The notes under the pieces are model-generated. The model ran no database searches, had not been told where the DNA came from, and was given only the letters and a program-made list of their open reading frames with translations. A stretch of DNA of 64,000 nucleotides from NCBI GenBank assembly GCA_016801885.1, contig CM028891.1:19213517-19277516 (forward strand), read 5' to 3'. The DNA is from Toxotes chatareus (lineage: Eukaryota > Chordata > Actinopteri > Toxotidae). Made by a program: the position numbers and the translations under genes. Positions 1 through 12,437 of the stretch are shown here, one piece after another (the stretch's first letter is position 1; every line of letters begins with the position of its first letter).

Positions 1-1542
1 TCTTCCCCCAACACCCCCCACCCCCAAGGCTGGGACTCCTCCTGGCAAGGACGAGGAGGAAGGGGGGGGGCTGCAGGACTGGACTGAACCTTTTCAAACA
101 TCCTCTGAAACACGGTTCTCATGAGCTAACGGAACCTCAGGAGAACAGTTCTGATACCGACTGTATGAACACGGTTCCCCAGCAGCTACAGGAGGAAATG
201 AAGGAGGAGCAGCTGCGATCAGCGACGCTCACGAATCCACCTGCCAACAAAAACGTGCAGATCTGTAGGCGATTATCTCAGAAGACGCCTCAACGTCTTT
301 ACAGGTGCGAATCACCAGAACCGCACCCGTAACGTCACCGTCGCCCGGTTTCCTACACAGCACGTACACCTGAAACCTGCTGTCCTCAGTCAGGGAGGGG
401 CAGAGGACAGCAAAGACGGAAGCAGAGGGATAATTAAGTCAGTCCAACGTCCCAACAAATGAGACACTTGAGCTCCCAGTGAGTCTGTTTCCTCTGAACT
501 GGGACCACAGGTACCGACCACAGACCAGCTCAGCCTGTCCTGGGGCGAGCTGCCGACCCCGATCAGCTCAAACAGGCCTGATGTGGAACGACGGTCCGTC
601 GGACCGAGCTCAAAGCATCGACCAGCGATGACCGCGTGAAAAAGCAAAACCACAGGAAGACACACACAAAGACCCACAATCACACCTGAGCAACAAGACA
701 AAACCCATCAACCCTGCAGGGGGTGTTACTGCGTGAGTGGCTCCGTGTGTCCACTGTCCGTCCTGTCTGTCAGACTGTCAGCTCATCACCCGCAGGACAG
801 CAGCTGTCACTCTGTCTTAATGTCCTGTTTCAGGCTCCGCCTCCATCAAAGGTCCACCATGAACCAGACCAGATCTGTCAGAATGAGTCCACGTGGCAGC
901 CGGTCCATCCGAAAGTCTCTGTGCAGTCCAAATGTGAAGGACACAACCTTGTTTGATGGAGGTGATCCTCATAAAACCAGAGAAGAGTGTGTGTTGGTTC
1001 TGACTTCTGTTAAATCTGACATGCAAAAGAACCAAAAAAGCCGGGAGGTTTCAGATGTCTTTCACAAAGGGTTATGGGTTCTCCAGAGTCCTTAGGACGT
1101 ACAAACGATCGTAAGTGGTTTGGACCAGTACTTCAGGAGGTTTCTGGGTCCACAGGAGCACACGGAGAAGCTCTAAAGGTTTTTAGGTCTGTGAAAATGG
1201 CAACAGAGAAATTTTACAGGTTTGAGGGAATTAGCTGTTCTAAGAAGAGGTTCTTAAACTGATTCTAGTAAGTACCTGTTCTTTCTTCAGACAGTTTTAG
1301 ACCTGAGGGAGTCCCAGCAGTGGGTTAGAAACTTCCAGTGTTCTACGTGTTCAGACATTCCATGGGTTCTGAACTGGGTTCTGAACTGGGTTCTAATTCA
1401 GGGGGTTACTGGGGGTTACTGGGGTTACTGGAGTCCCTGACAGGGACAGGGAGTGTTTCTGTGAATCCTTTAGAACAGTTCAGCCTTTCTGAAGAAATGT
1501 CAAGGGTCCTTAAGCGGGTTCAAGTAGACATCCAAGGTAAAT

Positions 1543-1573
1543 GACAGACAGACAGACAGACAGACAGACAGAT
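1543..1573. repeat. (GACA)n microsatellite
   Basis: About seven to eight uninterrupted GACA units are visible. Confidence 0.9.
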
Positions 1574-3802
1574 ATGTAAATGACAGTGAATTTTAATTAA
1601 AAATCAAATAATCCAGAGTCGACAGACGTTTCTTTAAACTGTGCAGGTCAGAAGAACAGAGCAGATTAGAAGCGATCATAAACCCAGAGACACGAGGGAT
1701 TAGACTGTGTGTGATCCAGGGAAGAGACGGGGTAATCAAAGACAAGAAAAGAAAAATCTGTGCTTCTTAATCTGTTGTTCTTATTTCCACAAGTCCTCTC
1801 AGATCCTTTATGTCCCTCCTGTGAACAATCAGAGCGTCTCTGCCGTCCCAACAAATCCAGAACCATCAGGATTCACATTCTCCAGCTACACTTTCACTGA
1901 TCAGATCAATAATTTAAGCTGATCAGCTCTGTAGTGTTGAATAAGGACCGTCAGTGTTTGGATCAGGATCAGGATCAGGATCAGCTGACTGGGACTGAAT
2001 AAAGCTCAGCTTCACTGATTCTTCAGTCAGGACTCACAGCAGATCTGTGACGACTGACAGCTGAAGAAAGAAGACGAGGACAAAAAGGAGGAAAAAGGAC
2101 GTTAAGGAGAAGAAAGAGCCCAGAGTGAGGAGGGAGACAGAGACATTCAGAGGACTTTATCTGTCCTGCTGAGTCCTCATAAATCTGAGTGTGTTTCAGT
2201 GTGTGTGCTGCAGTGATCGATACAGCAGCAGATTGTTTTCTTCTCACGCGTCCACTTTTCCTGAAACTTGCTGAATTTATCTGTTAACATTTAAATCGCC
2301 GAGCTTCATCGTTAGAAACACGGCAGCTGCTGCGGCTGCAGGAGACGGACGCTCGTCTTTCACTCCACGAAAATCAACCTGAAGAAGCTAAAGTGGAAAA
2401 TGGCTCTGTTTGTTTTATCATAGAAATATAGCTAGAACGTTAGCAGGAAGCTAAAGCATAAAAACCCTGATGATGGACAACAGCAGCACAGCAACTCAAC
2501 AACTCAACAACACAACAGCACAGTGACAGGCTCAGCACTGCCACACACACCTCTCTCACTTCATTCATCTTTGAAAGGCGGAGCCCAGCTGCACTGCAGG
2601 ACGTTACAGGTGAGATATCACGAGGCTGAAGTGAAACCAGGTGAACGCAGCAGCGTCAGAGTTTCTACACGTCAGTGAACTGAACATCTGCTGCAGCTGT
2701 CAGTGTAAGAGCAGGGCTGCAGCTCCAGCAACCTGACTCCGGACTGAGCACGAGACACAAGCTGTCAGCAGAGACCAGGATCCTGTGCTGTTAACATACC
2801 AGACTTCATAGAGAAATCAGAGGATTTTAGAGACAAACAAATCAGCAGACAATTAACCCAACAAACGACAGGCTCACACACACACACACGAACACAGAGG
2901 TGTGTAAATGTCAAGGATGACACCTCCAGCTGATGAAGAGCACACCAGAGTCTGCACCTCACCCCCTGACACCCCCTCCTCAGCCCACTCACCCCAGCAC
3001 ACAGAAGGTCATCTCTAACCTCCAGCAGAGACAGAGGGAGGAGATCACTGAGCCCAGCAGAGGCTGAAAAGGTCCTCTCCCTCAGGACTCACTCACAATA
3101 CAACACAATGCACAACGCACACAGACACACATTAACATGCAGGGTAACACTCAGTCAGTCACAGCAGGTGTGAGGCTGTTTGACTGAGGATTTCCTCACA
3201 GCTTCACTGGACGGGACGAGATGAGGCGACCTGATGCTACCAGATCAAAGCTAAAACAATCAATAATCAATCATTTACTAAGTAAGAACACTGAACAGCT
3301 GATGCGTCAGTGTTCTCTCACCTGGGTTCATGTTGCAGTCAAAGACATATTTGTAGATTTTGGACTTCAGACATCACCCTGGATGCTAATCGTTAGCATC
3401 AGCATCCCAGATAAAATGAGACAAGGTGACGTGAGACAGTGAGATGAAACAAGAAGAGGTGGAATAATGTCTGGTTACTAAAACAGGAAATGAGACAAAT
3501 AATGAGATGAGACGTTAGATGTGACGGGATCAGCTGTGAGGAGACGACACTGAGTGAAGTTAGGTAGAAGAACAGAATAAAACCTGAGAAGAGAGGGAAC
3601 GAGAGAGAGGAGGGGAAGGATGGTGGAGTGAGACAGTGAGACGTGACATGAGATGAGATGATGAGGTGATGAGGTGATGAGATGAAATGATGGATGAGGT
3701 GAAATGGGATTAAATTACATAAAATGTGAACAGTGAAAAAGACCAAAGTGAAACTAAAAGATGAGACAAAACATCAACAGCCTGTAAAAAAAATAACATC
3801 AG

Positions 3803-3830
<28 letters not shown>
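3803..3830. repeat. (TAA)n microsatellite
   Basis: Nine consecutive TAA units. Confidence 0.9.
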
Positions 3831-3834
<4 letters not shown>

Positions 3835-4029
3835 GTAGCCCAACAAAAAGCAGAGATGCTGATCTTTGTGCGTGTGTGTGTGTTGTTGTGTTCTCAGCCA
3901 TGAAACACACACACTCACTCTAAAACCATCCATTCCACTCCCTCCTCTCCTCTCTGCCTGCAGCTCCCTCATGGCTCTCAACCACTAATGCAACAGTGCT
4001 GGGAGCCAGCCCGGGGGGGCGAGGGGGGC

Positions 4030-4105
4030 GGGAGCGGGGGGCCCCCCCTCTCCAAGTGTAAAACTGCTCTTAGAGATAAATAAAGTTTTGAATTGAATGA
4101 AATGC
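4030..4105 (+). mobile_element. short LINE-type 3' tail remnant
   Basis: The end of this segment reads into a TTGAATTGAATG-type tail after AAATAAAG. It resembles the tail of the longer copy at 7040-7282. Only the last few dozen bases of the element remain. The class is inferred from this tail style, which is common in fish non-LTR elements. Confidence 0.4.
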
Positions 4106-4423
4106 AGATTTGTAAATATTTTGATTGTGTTTCTCAGATCGATTTTTCTTTCACTGAATTTTGGACTTTTATCTGCGTGATCTGAAGCTCACCTGACTCA
4201 CCTGACTCACCTTCAAGTCGAAGGTTTTTCTCCTACAGATAAATAAGAAGATCGGAAACCTTCGGCTGGAGCTGATCTCGCTCCTCTTCCTCTCTCTTTA
4301 ACCTCTCTTAACCTCGACCAATCCCAGAGGTGGTTCTTGGTTTCCCGCGGTTACGCTCTGACACACATACAGCCAATCATTAATCAGAGTCTGGTGGCAT
4401 ATTAAGAGTCTGCAGCCGCCCAA

Positions 4424-4424
<1 letters not shown>

Positions 4425-4454
<30 letters not shown>
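4425..4454. repeat. (CA)n microsatellite
   Basis: About 15 CA units. Confidence 0.9.
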
Positions 4455-4456
<2 letters not shown>

Positions 4457-4975
4457 GACCCAGAAACCCAGTACAAAGACGTCTCAGAAAGCAGGAGGTC
4501 GTCACACACTGAGCACGCTCAGTGCGAAGGCAGCGACCGCAGGCTGACGCTCAGAGCATCAGTTTGATCTGACAGAAAATAACAGAGGAAAATAAACGCT
4601 GCACACCGTGATGCCTTCACTGTCCATCATAAACACCTGCACACACCTGTGTCAGGTGCCAGCTTCTAACGCCAAATAAACTTTATTGATCAAAAATCTG
4701 GAGCAACCAACAGAGAAGATTTCACAGGAAGTTTGTTCCAAAGAGGAAAGCCTGCGTTCGTTCTGCAGCGCAGTCACCTGACCTGAACAGGTGTTCCACA
4801 GGAGGAGGGTTTCAAAATGTTCTGAGTCCAGAATCCAGAACCTGGTTCCACTGATGGACCGGTCCCAGCTCAGCAGCTTCGGTTCTGCTGTTCGCCTCTT
4901 TGGTTCTGTCCTGGACAAACTGGACTTCAACCAGTTCAAGTAAAAACAGCATTAAAGTCAGAAACCGTCTGAGGA

Positions 4976-5162
4976 CTGGACTAACTGGACTAACTGGACT
5001 GGACTGGATTGGACTGGACTAAACTGGACTGGACTGGATTGGACTGGACTAACTGGACTGGACTGGACTGGATTGGACTGGACTAACTGGACTGGACTGG
5101 ATTGGACTGGACTAACTGGACTGGACTGGACTGGATTGGACTGGACTAACTGGACTGGACTC
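4976..5162. repeat. minisatellite of ACTGG/ATTGG pentamers
   Basis: Pentamers ACTGG and ATTGG are arranged into higher-order units of about 25-30 bp ending in ACTA. Roughly six units are seen. The open frame across it on the minus strand (Ser-Pro-Val-Gln rich) is a by-product of a period that keeps one frame open. Confidence 0.85.
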
Positions 5163-5274
5163 CACTGATCAGTCGCTGGTTGTTTATTTCGACTTGGTTC
5201 AGAAAACACCTGCTTCAGACTCTGAGCATCTGAATCCAGCTCAGCTGCTGAGCCCGAAACATGATTAATATTTA

Positions 5275-5357
5275 AACACACACTGTAACACACACTCAGT
5301 AACACACACTCAGTAACACATACACTGTAACACACACTCAGTAACACACACTCACAT
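5275..5357. repeat. short tandem repeat, CAGTAACACACACT unit
   Basis: Five to six imperfect units of about 14-16 bp, with TGTAA/CAGTAA variants. Confidence 0.7.
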
Positions 5358-5449
5358 ATTAGCTGCATATGAATATTTACTGTAGTAATGTAGGTTAAAT
5401 AGCAGCTTCTGGGCCTGAAGTCCCTGAAGGCTTTAATGACACACACCAC

Positions 5450-5450
<1 letters not shown>

Positions 5451-5529
<79 letters not shown>
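5451..5529. repeat. compound (GA)n(GT)n microsatellite
   Basis: About 20 GA units run directly into about 19 GT units. Confidence 0.95.
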
Positions 5530-5531
<2 letters not shown>

Positions 5532-5640
5532 GCTGGCAGCACTTTTCACATCATTATCATATCATGGTTGATAAAAGAAGAGAAAGTGTTAAAATCTGAA
5601 TAAAATATTTAACCTTCCTCCTTAAGTCTCAGTCAGCACT

Positions 5641-5832
5641 GAGCAGAGAGACAGACAGGCAGAGAGACAGGCAGGCAGAGAGACAGACAGGCAGAGAGAC
5701 AGGCAGGCTGAGAGACAGGCAGAGAGACAGAAAGGCAGAGAGGCAGGCAGAGAGACAGACAGGCAGAGAGACAGACAGGCAGAGAGACAGACAGACAGAG
5801 AGACAGACAGGCAGAGAGACAGACAGGCAGTA
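5641..5832. repeat. minisatellite, CAGAGAGACAGACAGG unit
   Basis: About twelve imperfect 16-bp units, alternating GACAGACAGG and GACAGGCAGG forms. One strand is almost free of T. Confidence 0.9.
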
Positions 5833-6258
5833 GGTGAACCTTGGCCCACAGGTTCAGCTGGGCAGAAAATCCCACAGCTTCAGCAGCACCTGAACACAAC
5901 ACTGTGATGAGACAGGTGCAAACAGCTGGATGAACAGGAACATTCATCCATTCATGCTGAGTTTGTTAGAAACAAAGCAGGAGCTGAAAGTTTCTCTGAG
6001 GCCTGAGGATTCATCTGTACGAGGAGCTGCAGGGTCAGAGGTCAGAGGTCAGAGGGGAGGAGTTTATCACACGATCTGCCTCCTTCTGCACGACGACAAG
6101 GAAACAGGCCCTGTGTGATCCTGATCACACACACTGCCACACACACACACACACTTCAGTCAGAAACTCCTGTGGAGAGTCCTCACAAGTCCACAAGTCC
6201 CACGTTTGTGTGTGAAACAGACGTGTTTTAAGTTTGCTGATCAGGCAGAATACTGATA

Positions 6259-6376
6259 ACACACACACACACACACACACATCTTCAAACAATAATCCTA
6301 TGAATATGATCAGGGATTTAGGCCACAACACTAATCAGACTGACATCTCTGGACAGGGATTAGACACACACACACA

Positions 6377-6425
<49 letters not shown>
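6259..6425. repeat. two (CA)n microsatellites
   Basis: CA runs at about 6259-6280 and 6363-6425, separated by ordinary sequence. Confidence 0.9.
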
Positions 6426-6427
<2 letters not shown>

Positions 6428-7039
6428 TAATCTTTTGCCAACTGCATCTTATAATCTGATGTCAGAGAAATAATTTGGTTAATCTGAAGATCAACATCTC
6501 ACTTTAACAAACAGACACACTGTTACCGTGACAACAGTCACATGATACTTTCAGGTGTCCCCTCACCTGCACGACGTCCTTACACTGTTTGACGACTTGA
6601 ATAAGAGTTAGGTGTTGTTTTCTGGTGGGCGTGGAGTGTAATATCTGAACCGTAGTTTCGCGGTGGCGTCCCCGCGTCACTCTGTTACTGATGGCACGTG
6701 TTTAAACGTGGATCAGCTTTTGGTTTGGAATTCAACATCAGAAACTGAATTTAATCAATAATCGATGTGCGTGTGATTGATTCTCGGTCTGACGTCGTGT
6801 TTATTGTTTACAATGATCCATTTCTTACACGTTTAATGTTCCACTCTGCTACAGATAAATATTGGATTAATATTCTTTGCAGACTGTAAATAATTACCAG
6901 TCATGACAGCTTTTTGCTTCTGTGCTCTGTTTCCTATCATAACTGTAATCTGCTGAGCACATTATCCACTAACTGTTCACTAACTGTAATGTAAATGCTG
7001 ACCCACTAATATTGTCCATTTGTCTGTATTATGCTGCAT

Positions 7040-7282
7040 GTCCTTCTCCCCCTCTCCTCCATTCCTAGCTGTCCTATCTTCCTCCTTTTCCTCCTTTCAC
7101 CCAGCCCGGCCCTCGGCAGGAGGGTCCCCCATCTGAGCCAGGTTCTGCTCAAGGTTTCTTCCTGTTCAAAGGGAGTTTTTCTTGCCACTGTCGCCTTAAG
7201 TGCTGATCTGGGGTCAGACTCTGGGTCTCTGTAAAGCGCTTTGATTGTGGGAGGAGCTGTATAAATAAAATTGAATTGAATT
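7040..7282 (+). mobile_element. 3' end of a fish non-LTR retrotransposon or its SINE
   Basis: The segment includes the stretch GGTTCTGCTCAAGGTTTCTT, then CTGGGTCTCTGTAAAGCGCT, and ends in AAATAAAATTGAATTGAATT. From general knowledge this 3' module recurs across teleost genomes, with the ATTGA-type tail of L2-like LINEs and the SINEs that borrow it. Family assignment is from memory. There is no coding portion. Confidence 0.6.
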
Positions 7283-7861
7283 TTCTCTGACTCTACGTTT
7301 CCTTCCTTCTCCTCTCACATCGTTGTGTGTCCGCGTTTGTGAATGTGACCTCGTGTTAAGCTGTCCTGTGGTGAGTTCATGGACAGGGGGAGATTTGGAT
7401 CTCGGTTACAGAGCTCAGCGCTGACACCGGCCCCCCTCTGTGAGCTCTCAGAAACATAAATCCTCCTCCACAGCTTCTATCTCATCTCTCATGTTAAACA
7501 AAAGGAGCCTTAATCCAGCTTCCTTTAATCCCCGATGGGTTTGCAGACGCTGCGTCTGAAGGCACCGCATTAATCCCAGAGGCCACTGGGGCCGATCGTA
7601 GCGTCTCAGCCCGCCGGGGATCCTTTCTCCAGCATCTTTAATCCAACACGGACCCACCGCAAACACAGAGGAAGTCCTGCTGTCTGAAGCTGGAAACGGG
7701 AACTTTCCCTCTGTGGCTGCAGATAATTTGACGCTTTGATGTGGATTTGTGTGCAGATTAAAAGCAACAAAGACTCCTGCATCTTTTACATTACTGAAAT
7801 ACAAACATGAAAACATGAAGCACGGAGCTGAAGGAGGGAGGAAAGGGAGGAGAGGGGGAGG

Positions 7862-10800
7862 AAATCCAAGAGATTAGCTCCATGTTTCATTCATTTCTCT
7901 GTTACTGAGGAGGAGGAGGAGGGGAGGAGGAGGAGGAGGAGGAGGAGAGGGAGGAAGAGGAGGAGGAGGAGGGAGGAGGAGGGGAGGAGAGGAGGAGGAG
8001 GGAGGAGGAGGGAGGAGGAGGGAGGAGGAGGAGGGGAGGAGGAGGAGGGAGGGAGGAGGGAGGAGGAGGAGGAGGAGGAGGAGGAGCTCCAGGAGGAGGA
8101 GGAGGAGGAGGAGGAGGAGGAGGAGGAGAGGAGGAGGAGGAGGAGGGAGGGGAGGAGGGAGGAGGAGGAGGAGGAGGAGAGGAGGGAGGAGGAGGAGGAG
8201 GAGGAGGAGAGAGGAGGAGGAGGAGGAGGGAGGAGGAGAGGAGAGGGAGGAGGAGGAGGAGGAGGAGGGAGAGGAGGAGGAGGAGGGGAGGGAGGAGGAG
8301 GAGGAGGAGGGGAGGAGGAGGAGGAGGAGAGGAGGAGGAGGGAGGAGGAGGGAGGGGAGGAGGAGGGAGGAGAGGAGGGAGGGGGAGGGAGGAGGGAGGG
8401 AGGAGGAGGAGGAGGAGGGGAGGAGGAGGAGGAGGAGGAGGAGGAGGAGGAGGGAGGAGGAGGAGGAGGGAGGGAGGAGGAGGAGGAGGAGGAGGAGGGA
8501 GGAGATTAGCTCCATGGAGGAGGAGGAGGAGGAGGAGGAGAGGAGAGGAGGGAGGAGAGGGAGGAGGAGGAGGGAGGAGGAGGAGGAGGGGAGGAGGAGG
8601 GAGGAGGAGGAGGAGGAGGAGAGGGAGAGGAGGAGGAGGAGGAGGAGGTTACTGAGGAGGAGGGAGGAGGAGGAGGAGGAGGAGGAGGAGGAGGAGGAGG
8701 AGGAGGAGGAGGAGGAGGAGGAGGAGGAGGGGAGGGGAGGAGGAGGAGGAGGAGGAGGGAGAGAGGAGGAGGAGGAGGAAGAGATTAGCTCCATGTTTCA
8801 TTCATTCTCTGAGAGGGAGGAGGAGAGGGAGGAGGAGGAGGAGGAGGAGGAGGAGAAGGAGAGGGAGGAGGAGAGGGAGGAGGAGGAGGAGGAGGAGGAG
8901 GAGGAGGAGGAGAAGAGGGAGGAGGAGAGGGAGGAGGAGGAGGGAGGAGGGAGATTAGCTCCATGGAGGACTGAGGAGGAGGGGAGGAGGAGGAGGGAGG
9001 AGGAGGAGGAGGAGGAGGAGGAGGAGGAGAGGAGGGGAGAGGAGGGAGGAGGAGGGAGGAGGAGGAGAGATTAGCTCCATGTTTCATTCATTTCTCTGTT
9101 ACTGAGGAGGAGAGGGAGGAGGAGGAGGAGAGGAGGAGGAGGAGGAGGAGGAGGAGGAGGAGGAGGAGGAGGGAGGGAGGGAGGAGGAGGAGGGAGGAGG
9201 AGGAGGAGGAGGAAGAGAGGAGGAGGAGGGAGAGTTAGGAGGGAGGGAGGAGGAGGAGGAGGAGGAGGAGGAGGAGGAGGAGGAGGAGGAGGAGGAGGGG
9301 AGGAGGAGGAGGAGGGAGGAGGAGGAGGAGGAGGAGGGAGGAGGAGGAGGAGGAGGAGGAGGAGGAGGAGGAGGAGGAGGAGGAGGAGGAGGAGGAGGAG
9401 GAGGAGGAGGAGAGGAGAGGAGGAGGGAGGAAGAGGAGGGAGGAGGAAGGAGGGAGGGGAGGAGGAGGAAGGAGGAGGGAGGAGGAAGAGGAGGAGGAGG
9501 AGAGGAGGGGGAGGAGGAGGAGGAGGAGGGGAGGAGGAAGGGGGAGGAGAGAGGGAGCTCCAGGAGGAGGAGGAGGAGGAGGAGGAGGGAGGGAGGAGGA
9601 GGAGGAGGAGGAGGAGGAGGAGGAGGAGGAGGAGGAGGAGGAGGAGGAGGAGGAGGGAGGAGGAGGGGGAGGAGGAGGAGGGGAGAGGAGGAGGAGGAGG
9701 AGGAGGAGGAGGGGAGGGAGGAGGAGAGGAGGAGGAGGAGGAGGGAGGAGGGAGGAGGGAGGGAGGAGGAGGAGGGGGAGGAGGAGGAGGAGGATGGAGG
9801 AGGAGAGGAGGAGGGGAGGAGGAGGAGGAGGAGGAGGAGGAGGAGGAGGAGGAGGAGGAGGAGGGAGGAGGAGGAGGAGGAGGAGGAGGAGGAGGAGGAG
9901 GAGGAGGAGGAGGAGGAGGGAGGAGGAGGAGGAGGAGGGAGGAGGAGGGAGGAAGAGGAGGGAGGAGGAGGGGAGAGGGGAGGAGGGGAGGGGGGAGAGG
10001 AGGAGGAGGGAGGAGGAAATCAAGAGAGCTCCATGGAGGAGGGGAGGGAGGAGGAGGAGGAGGAGGAGGAGGAGGAGGAGGGAGGAGGAGGGAGGAGGAG
10101 GAGGAGGAGGAGGAGGAGGAGGAGGAGGAGGAGGAGGAGGAGGAGGAGGAGGAGAGGAGGAGGGAGGAGGAGGAGGAGGAGGAGGAGGAGGAGGAGGAGA
10201 GGGAGGAGGAGGAGGAGGAGGAGGAGGAGGAGGAGGAGGGAGGAGGGAGGGAAGAGATTAGAGGAGGAGGAGAGGAGGGGAGGAGGAGGAGGAGGAGGAG
10301 GGAGGGGAGGGAGGGAGGAGGAGGAGGAGGAGGAGGAGGAGGAGGAGGAGGAGGAGGAGGAGGAGGAAGGAGGGGGGAGGGAGGAGGAGGAGGAGGAGGA
10401 GGGAGGAGAGGGAGGAGAGATTAGCTCCAGGAGAGGATTTCTCTGGAGGAGGGAGGAGGAGGGGAGGGAGGAGGAGGAGGAGGAGGAGGAGGAGGGAGGA
10501 AGAGGAGGAGGAGGAGGAGGAGAGGGAGTAGGAGGGGGAGGGGGAGGAAGAGGAGGAGGAGAGGGAGGAGGAAATCCAAGAGATTAGCTCCATGTTTCAT
10601 TCATTTCTCTGTTACTGAGGAGGAGGGAGGAGGAGGGAGGAGGAGGAGGAGGAGGAGGAGGAGGAGGAGGGGAGGAGGGAGGGAGGAGGAGGAGGAGGAG
10701 GAGAGGGAGGAGGAGGAGGAGGAGGAGGAGGGGAGGAGGAGGGGGAGGGGAGGGAGGGGAGGAGGAGGAGGAGGGGAGGAGGGGGAGAGGAGGAGGAGGA

Positions 10801-11094
10801 GGAGGAGGAGGAGGAGGGGAGGGAGGGGAGGAGGAGGAGGGAGAGGGGAGGAGGAGGAGGGAGGGAGGAGAGGAGGAGGAGGAGGGAGGAGGAGGAGGGA
10901 GGAGGGAGGAGGAGGGAGGAGGAGGAAGAGGAGGAGGAGGAGGAGAGGGAGGAGGAGGAGGAGGAGGAGAGGAGGAGGAGGGAGGAGGAGGAGGAGGAGG
11001 AGGAGGAGGAGGAGGAGGAGGAGGAGGAGGAGGAGGAGGGAGGAGGAGGAGGAGGAGGAGGAGGAGGAGGAGGAGGAGGAGGAGAGGGAGGAGG
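7862..11094 (+). repeat. giant GGA-rich purine tract with seeded unique islands
   Basis: About 3.2 kb in which the plus strand is almost entirely A and G, built from GGA, GGGA and GAGG units. It is interrupted only by copies or scraps of one unique sequence that begins near AGATTAGCTCCATGTTTCAT and ends GTTACTGAGG. Full or nearly full islands are at 7865-7909, 9067-9107 and 10570-10620, with shorter ones near 8504, 8647, 8782, 8953, 9555, 10024, 10254 and 10417. Long frames on both strands (Glu/Gly/Arg or Ser/Leu/Pro) are artefacts of the triplet period. If ptprm intron 1 spans this region, its RNA would carry the CCU-rich strand. Confidence 0.97.
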
Positions 11095-11836
11095 TCAGTG
11101 AGCATCAGAAACCGAGTTTTCTGCTGCAGAGGTCGACAGCAGCACAAAGGGACATAGAGACATGATGATGGACAGCAGCAACAACTTCTTTAATTTCTGA
11201 ACATGTGTGTCTGACTCCTGCTGTACGGTAACTGTTAGGGGACAAACTACCTCCGACACAGAAACACACTAACACTATTAAAGGTTACTCTGTGTGTGTG
11301 TGCAGCAGCTAAAAGACTAAATTGGCTTAAGAAACTGGCTGAGAAAGTCATATGACCCCCCCCCCCGACACACACACACACACACGCACACACACACACA
11401 GCTCTGTGTTAATACAAACTTCCTTCAGAGATGTTGTGGTACTTTACTTTTGTTCAGTTTAGTTTTTCACTTTGTTCAGGTCAAAGGTCTTTTGTCGTCA
11501 TGGTGACAATAACCAGGTAGTTTTCCACCACAGCCCCTCCCACTGAGGAAGAAGGAGAGGGAGGAAGAGGAAGTCTCAGAGGTTTGAGGAGAGATAATTA
11601 ACTCACTGAGGACCCAACACACACACACACACACCTGACTACACCGTGTGTATTTAATCTGTGAGCTTCATTAAAACCCTGACGAGACAGAACAAAGAGC
11701 TGACTGCACCTGAACACACACACACACACACACACAATATATCACACACTCTCACACTCACACATACTCAGGAGGAAAAGGTAAAGTCCTGAATCAGCGA
11801 CAGTCCTGAACCTGGACACACCAGGTCATCAGGGAG

Positions 11837-11838
<2 letters not shown>

Positions 11839-11913
<75 letters not shown>
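11839..11913. repeat. (GT)n microsatellite
   Basis: About 37 GT units without interruption. Confidence 0.95.
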
Positions 11914-11916
<3 letters not shown>

Positions 11917-12392
11917 AGTGTGTGTTGCTGAGTTCACAGTAGTTCTCTAATTACAGACTCTTCTCTGTGTCTTTGCTCCTGTTCTCAGGTTCCAGTCTCT
12001 GCTGCTCCTTCTGACAGGAAACACCTGGAATCACCTGGAATCACCTGGAATCACCTGGAAGAATCTGTGGACTTTACATCCTCGTGACAAAATAGTTTTA
12101 AACGACAGAATCCTGGATCCTGGTTTCCTGCTGAAGACGCACCTCATCGTCTGCAGAGACTCGGAGCCTGAGTCCGTCCAGGAAACCCCGCCCACCTCTG
12201 ACTCACATGTTTGTCAAACAGAAACATAACAAAGACAAAAACTTCAAATCCTGGACCAACTGACAACAACAAGCTGAATGTCGCCTTGACGACCGAGCAC
12301 GCTCATTAGCTTCGCTCCATCTCCACCGTTATCAGGGCGTGGCGACCATCTTGGACTCAGACCGCTGAGAGTTTAATTTCATTCTCTGCTGC

Positions 12393-12394
<2 letters not shown>

Positions 12395-12435
<41 letters not shown>
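12395..12435. repeat. (CA)n microsatellite
   Basis: About 20 CA units. Confidence 0.95.

Positions 12436-12437
<2 letters not shown>

Larger units (their letters stand above)
1..7861. other. gene-free stretch, probably ptprm intron 1
   Basis: No exon with a credible splice pair and family match was found. Because the only signal-peptide exon on the minus strand lies at 14355-14442 and its gene must continue toward position 1, this stretch is inferred to be intronic. It holds simple repeats listed separately (GACA at 1543, TAA at 3803, several CA runs), two LINE-type 3' tails and three minisatellites between 4976 and 5831. Open frames here are short, unmatched and mostly repeat-derived. Confidence 0.5.

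Noticed and set aside
4976..5360. Regularly spaced repeats reminiscent of a CRISPR array
   Set aside because: Repeats are contiguous or degenerate with no unique spacers, and the DNA is vertebrate.
4958..5947. Minus-strand frames reading SPVQ and CLSV repeats
   Set aside because: Produced by minisatellites whose length keeps a frame open; no gene features.
7874..11147. Long frames rich in Glu/Gly/Arg on one strand and Ser/Leu/Pro on the other
   Set aside because: They follow only from the 3-base period of the GGA tract; they occur in several frames of both strands, have no splice or promoter context and match no family.
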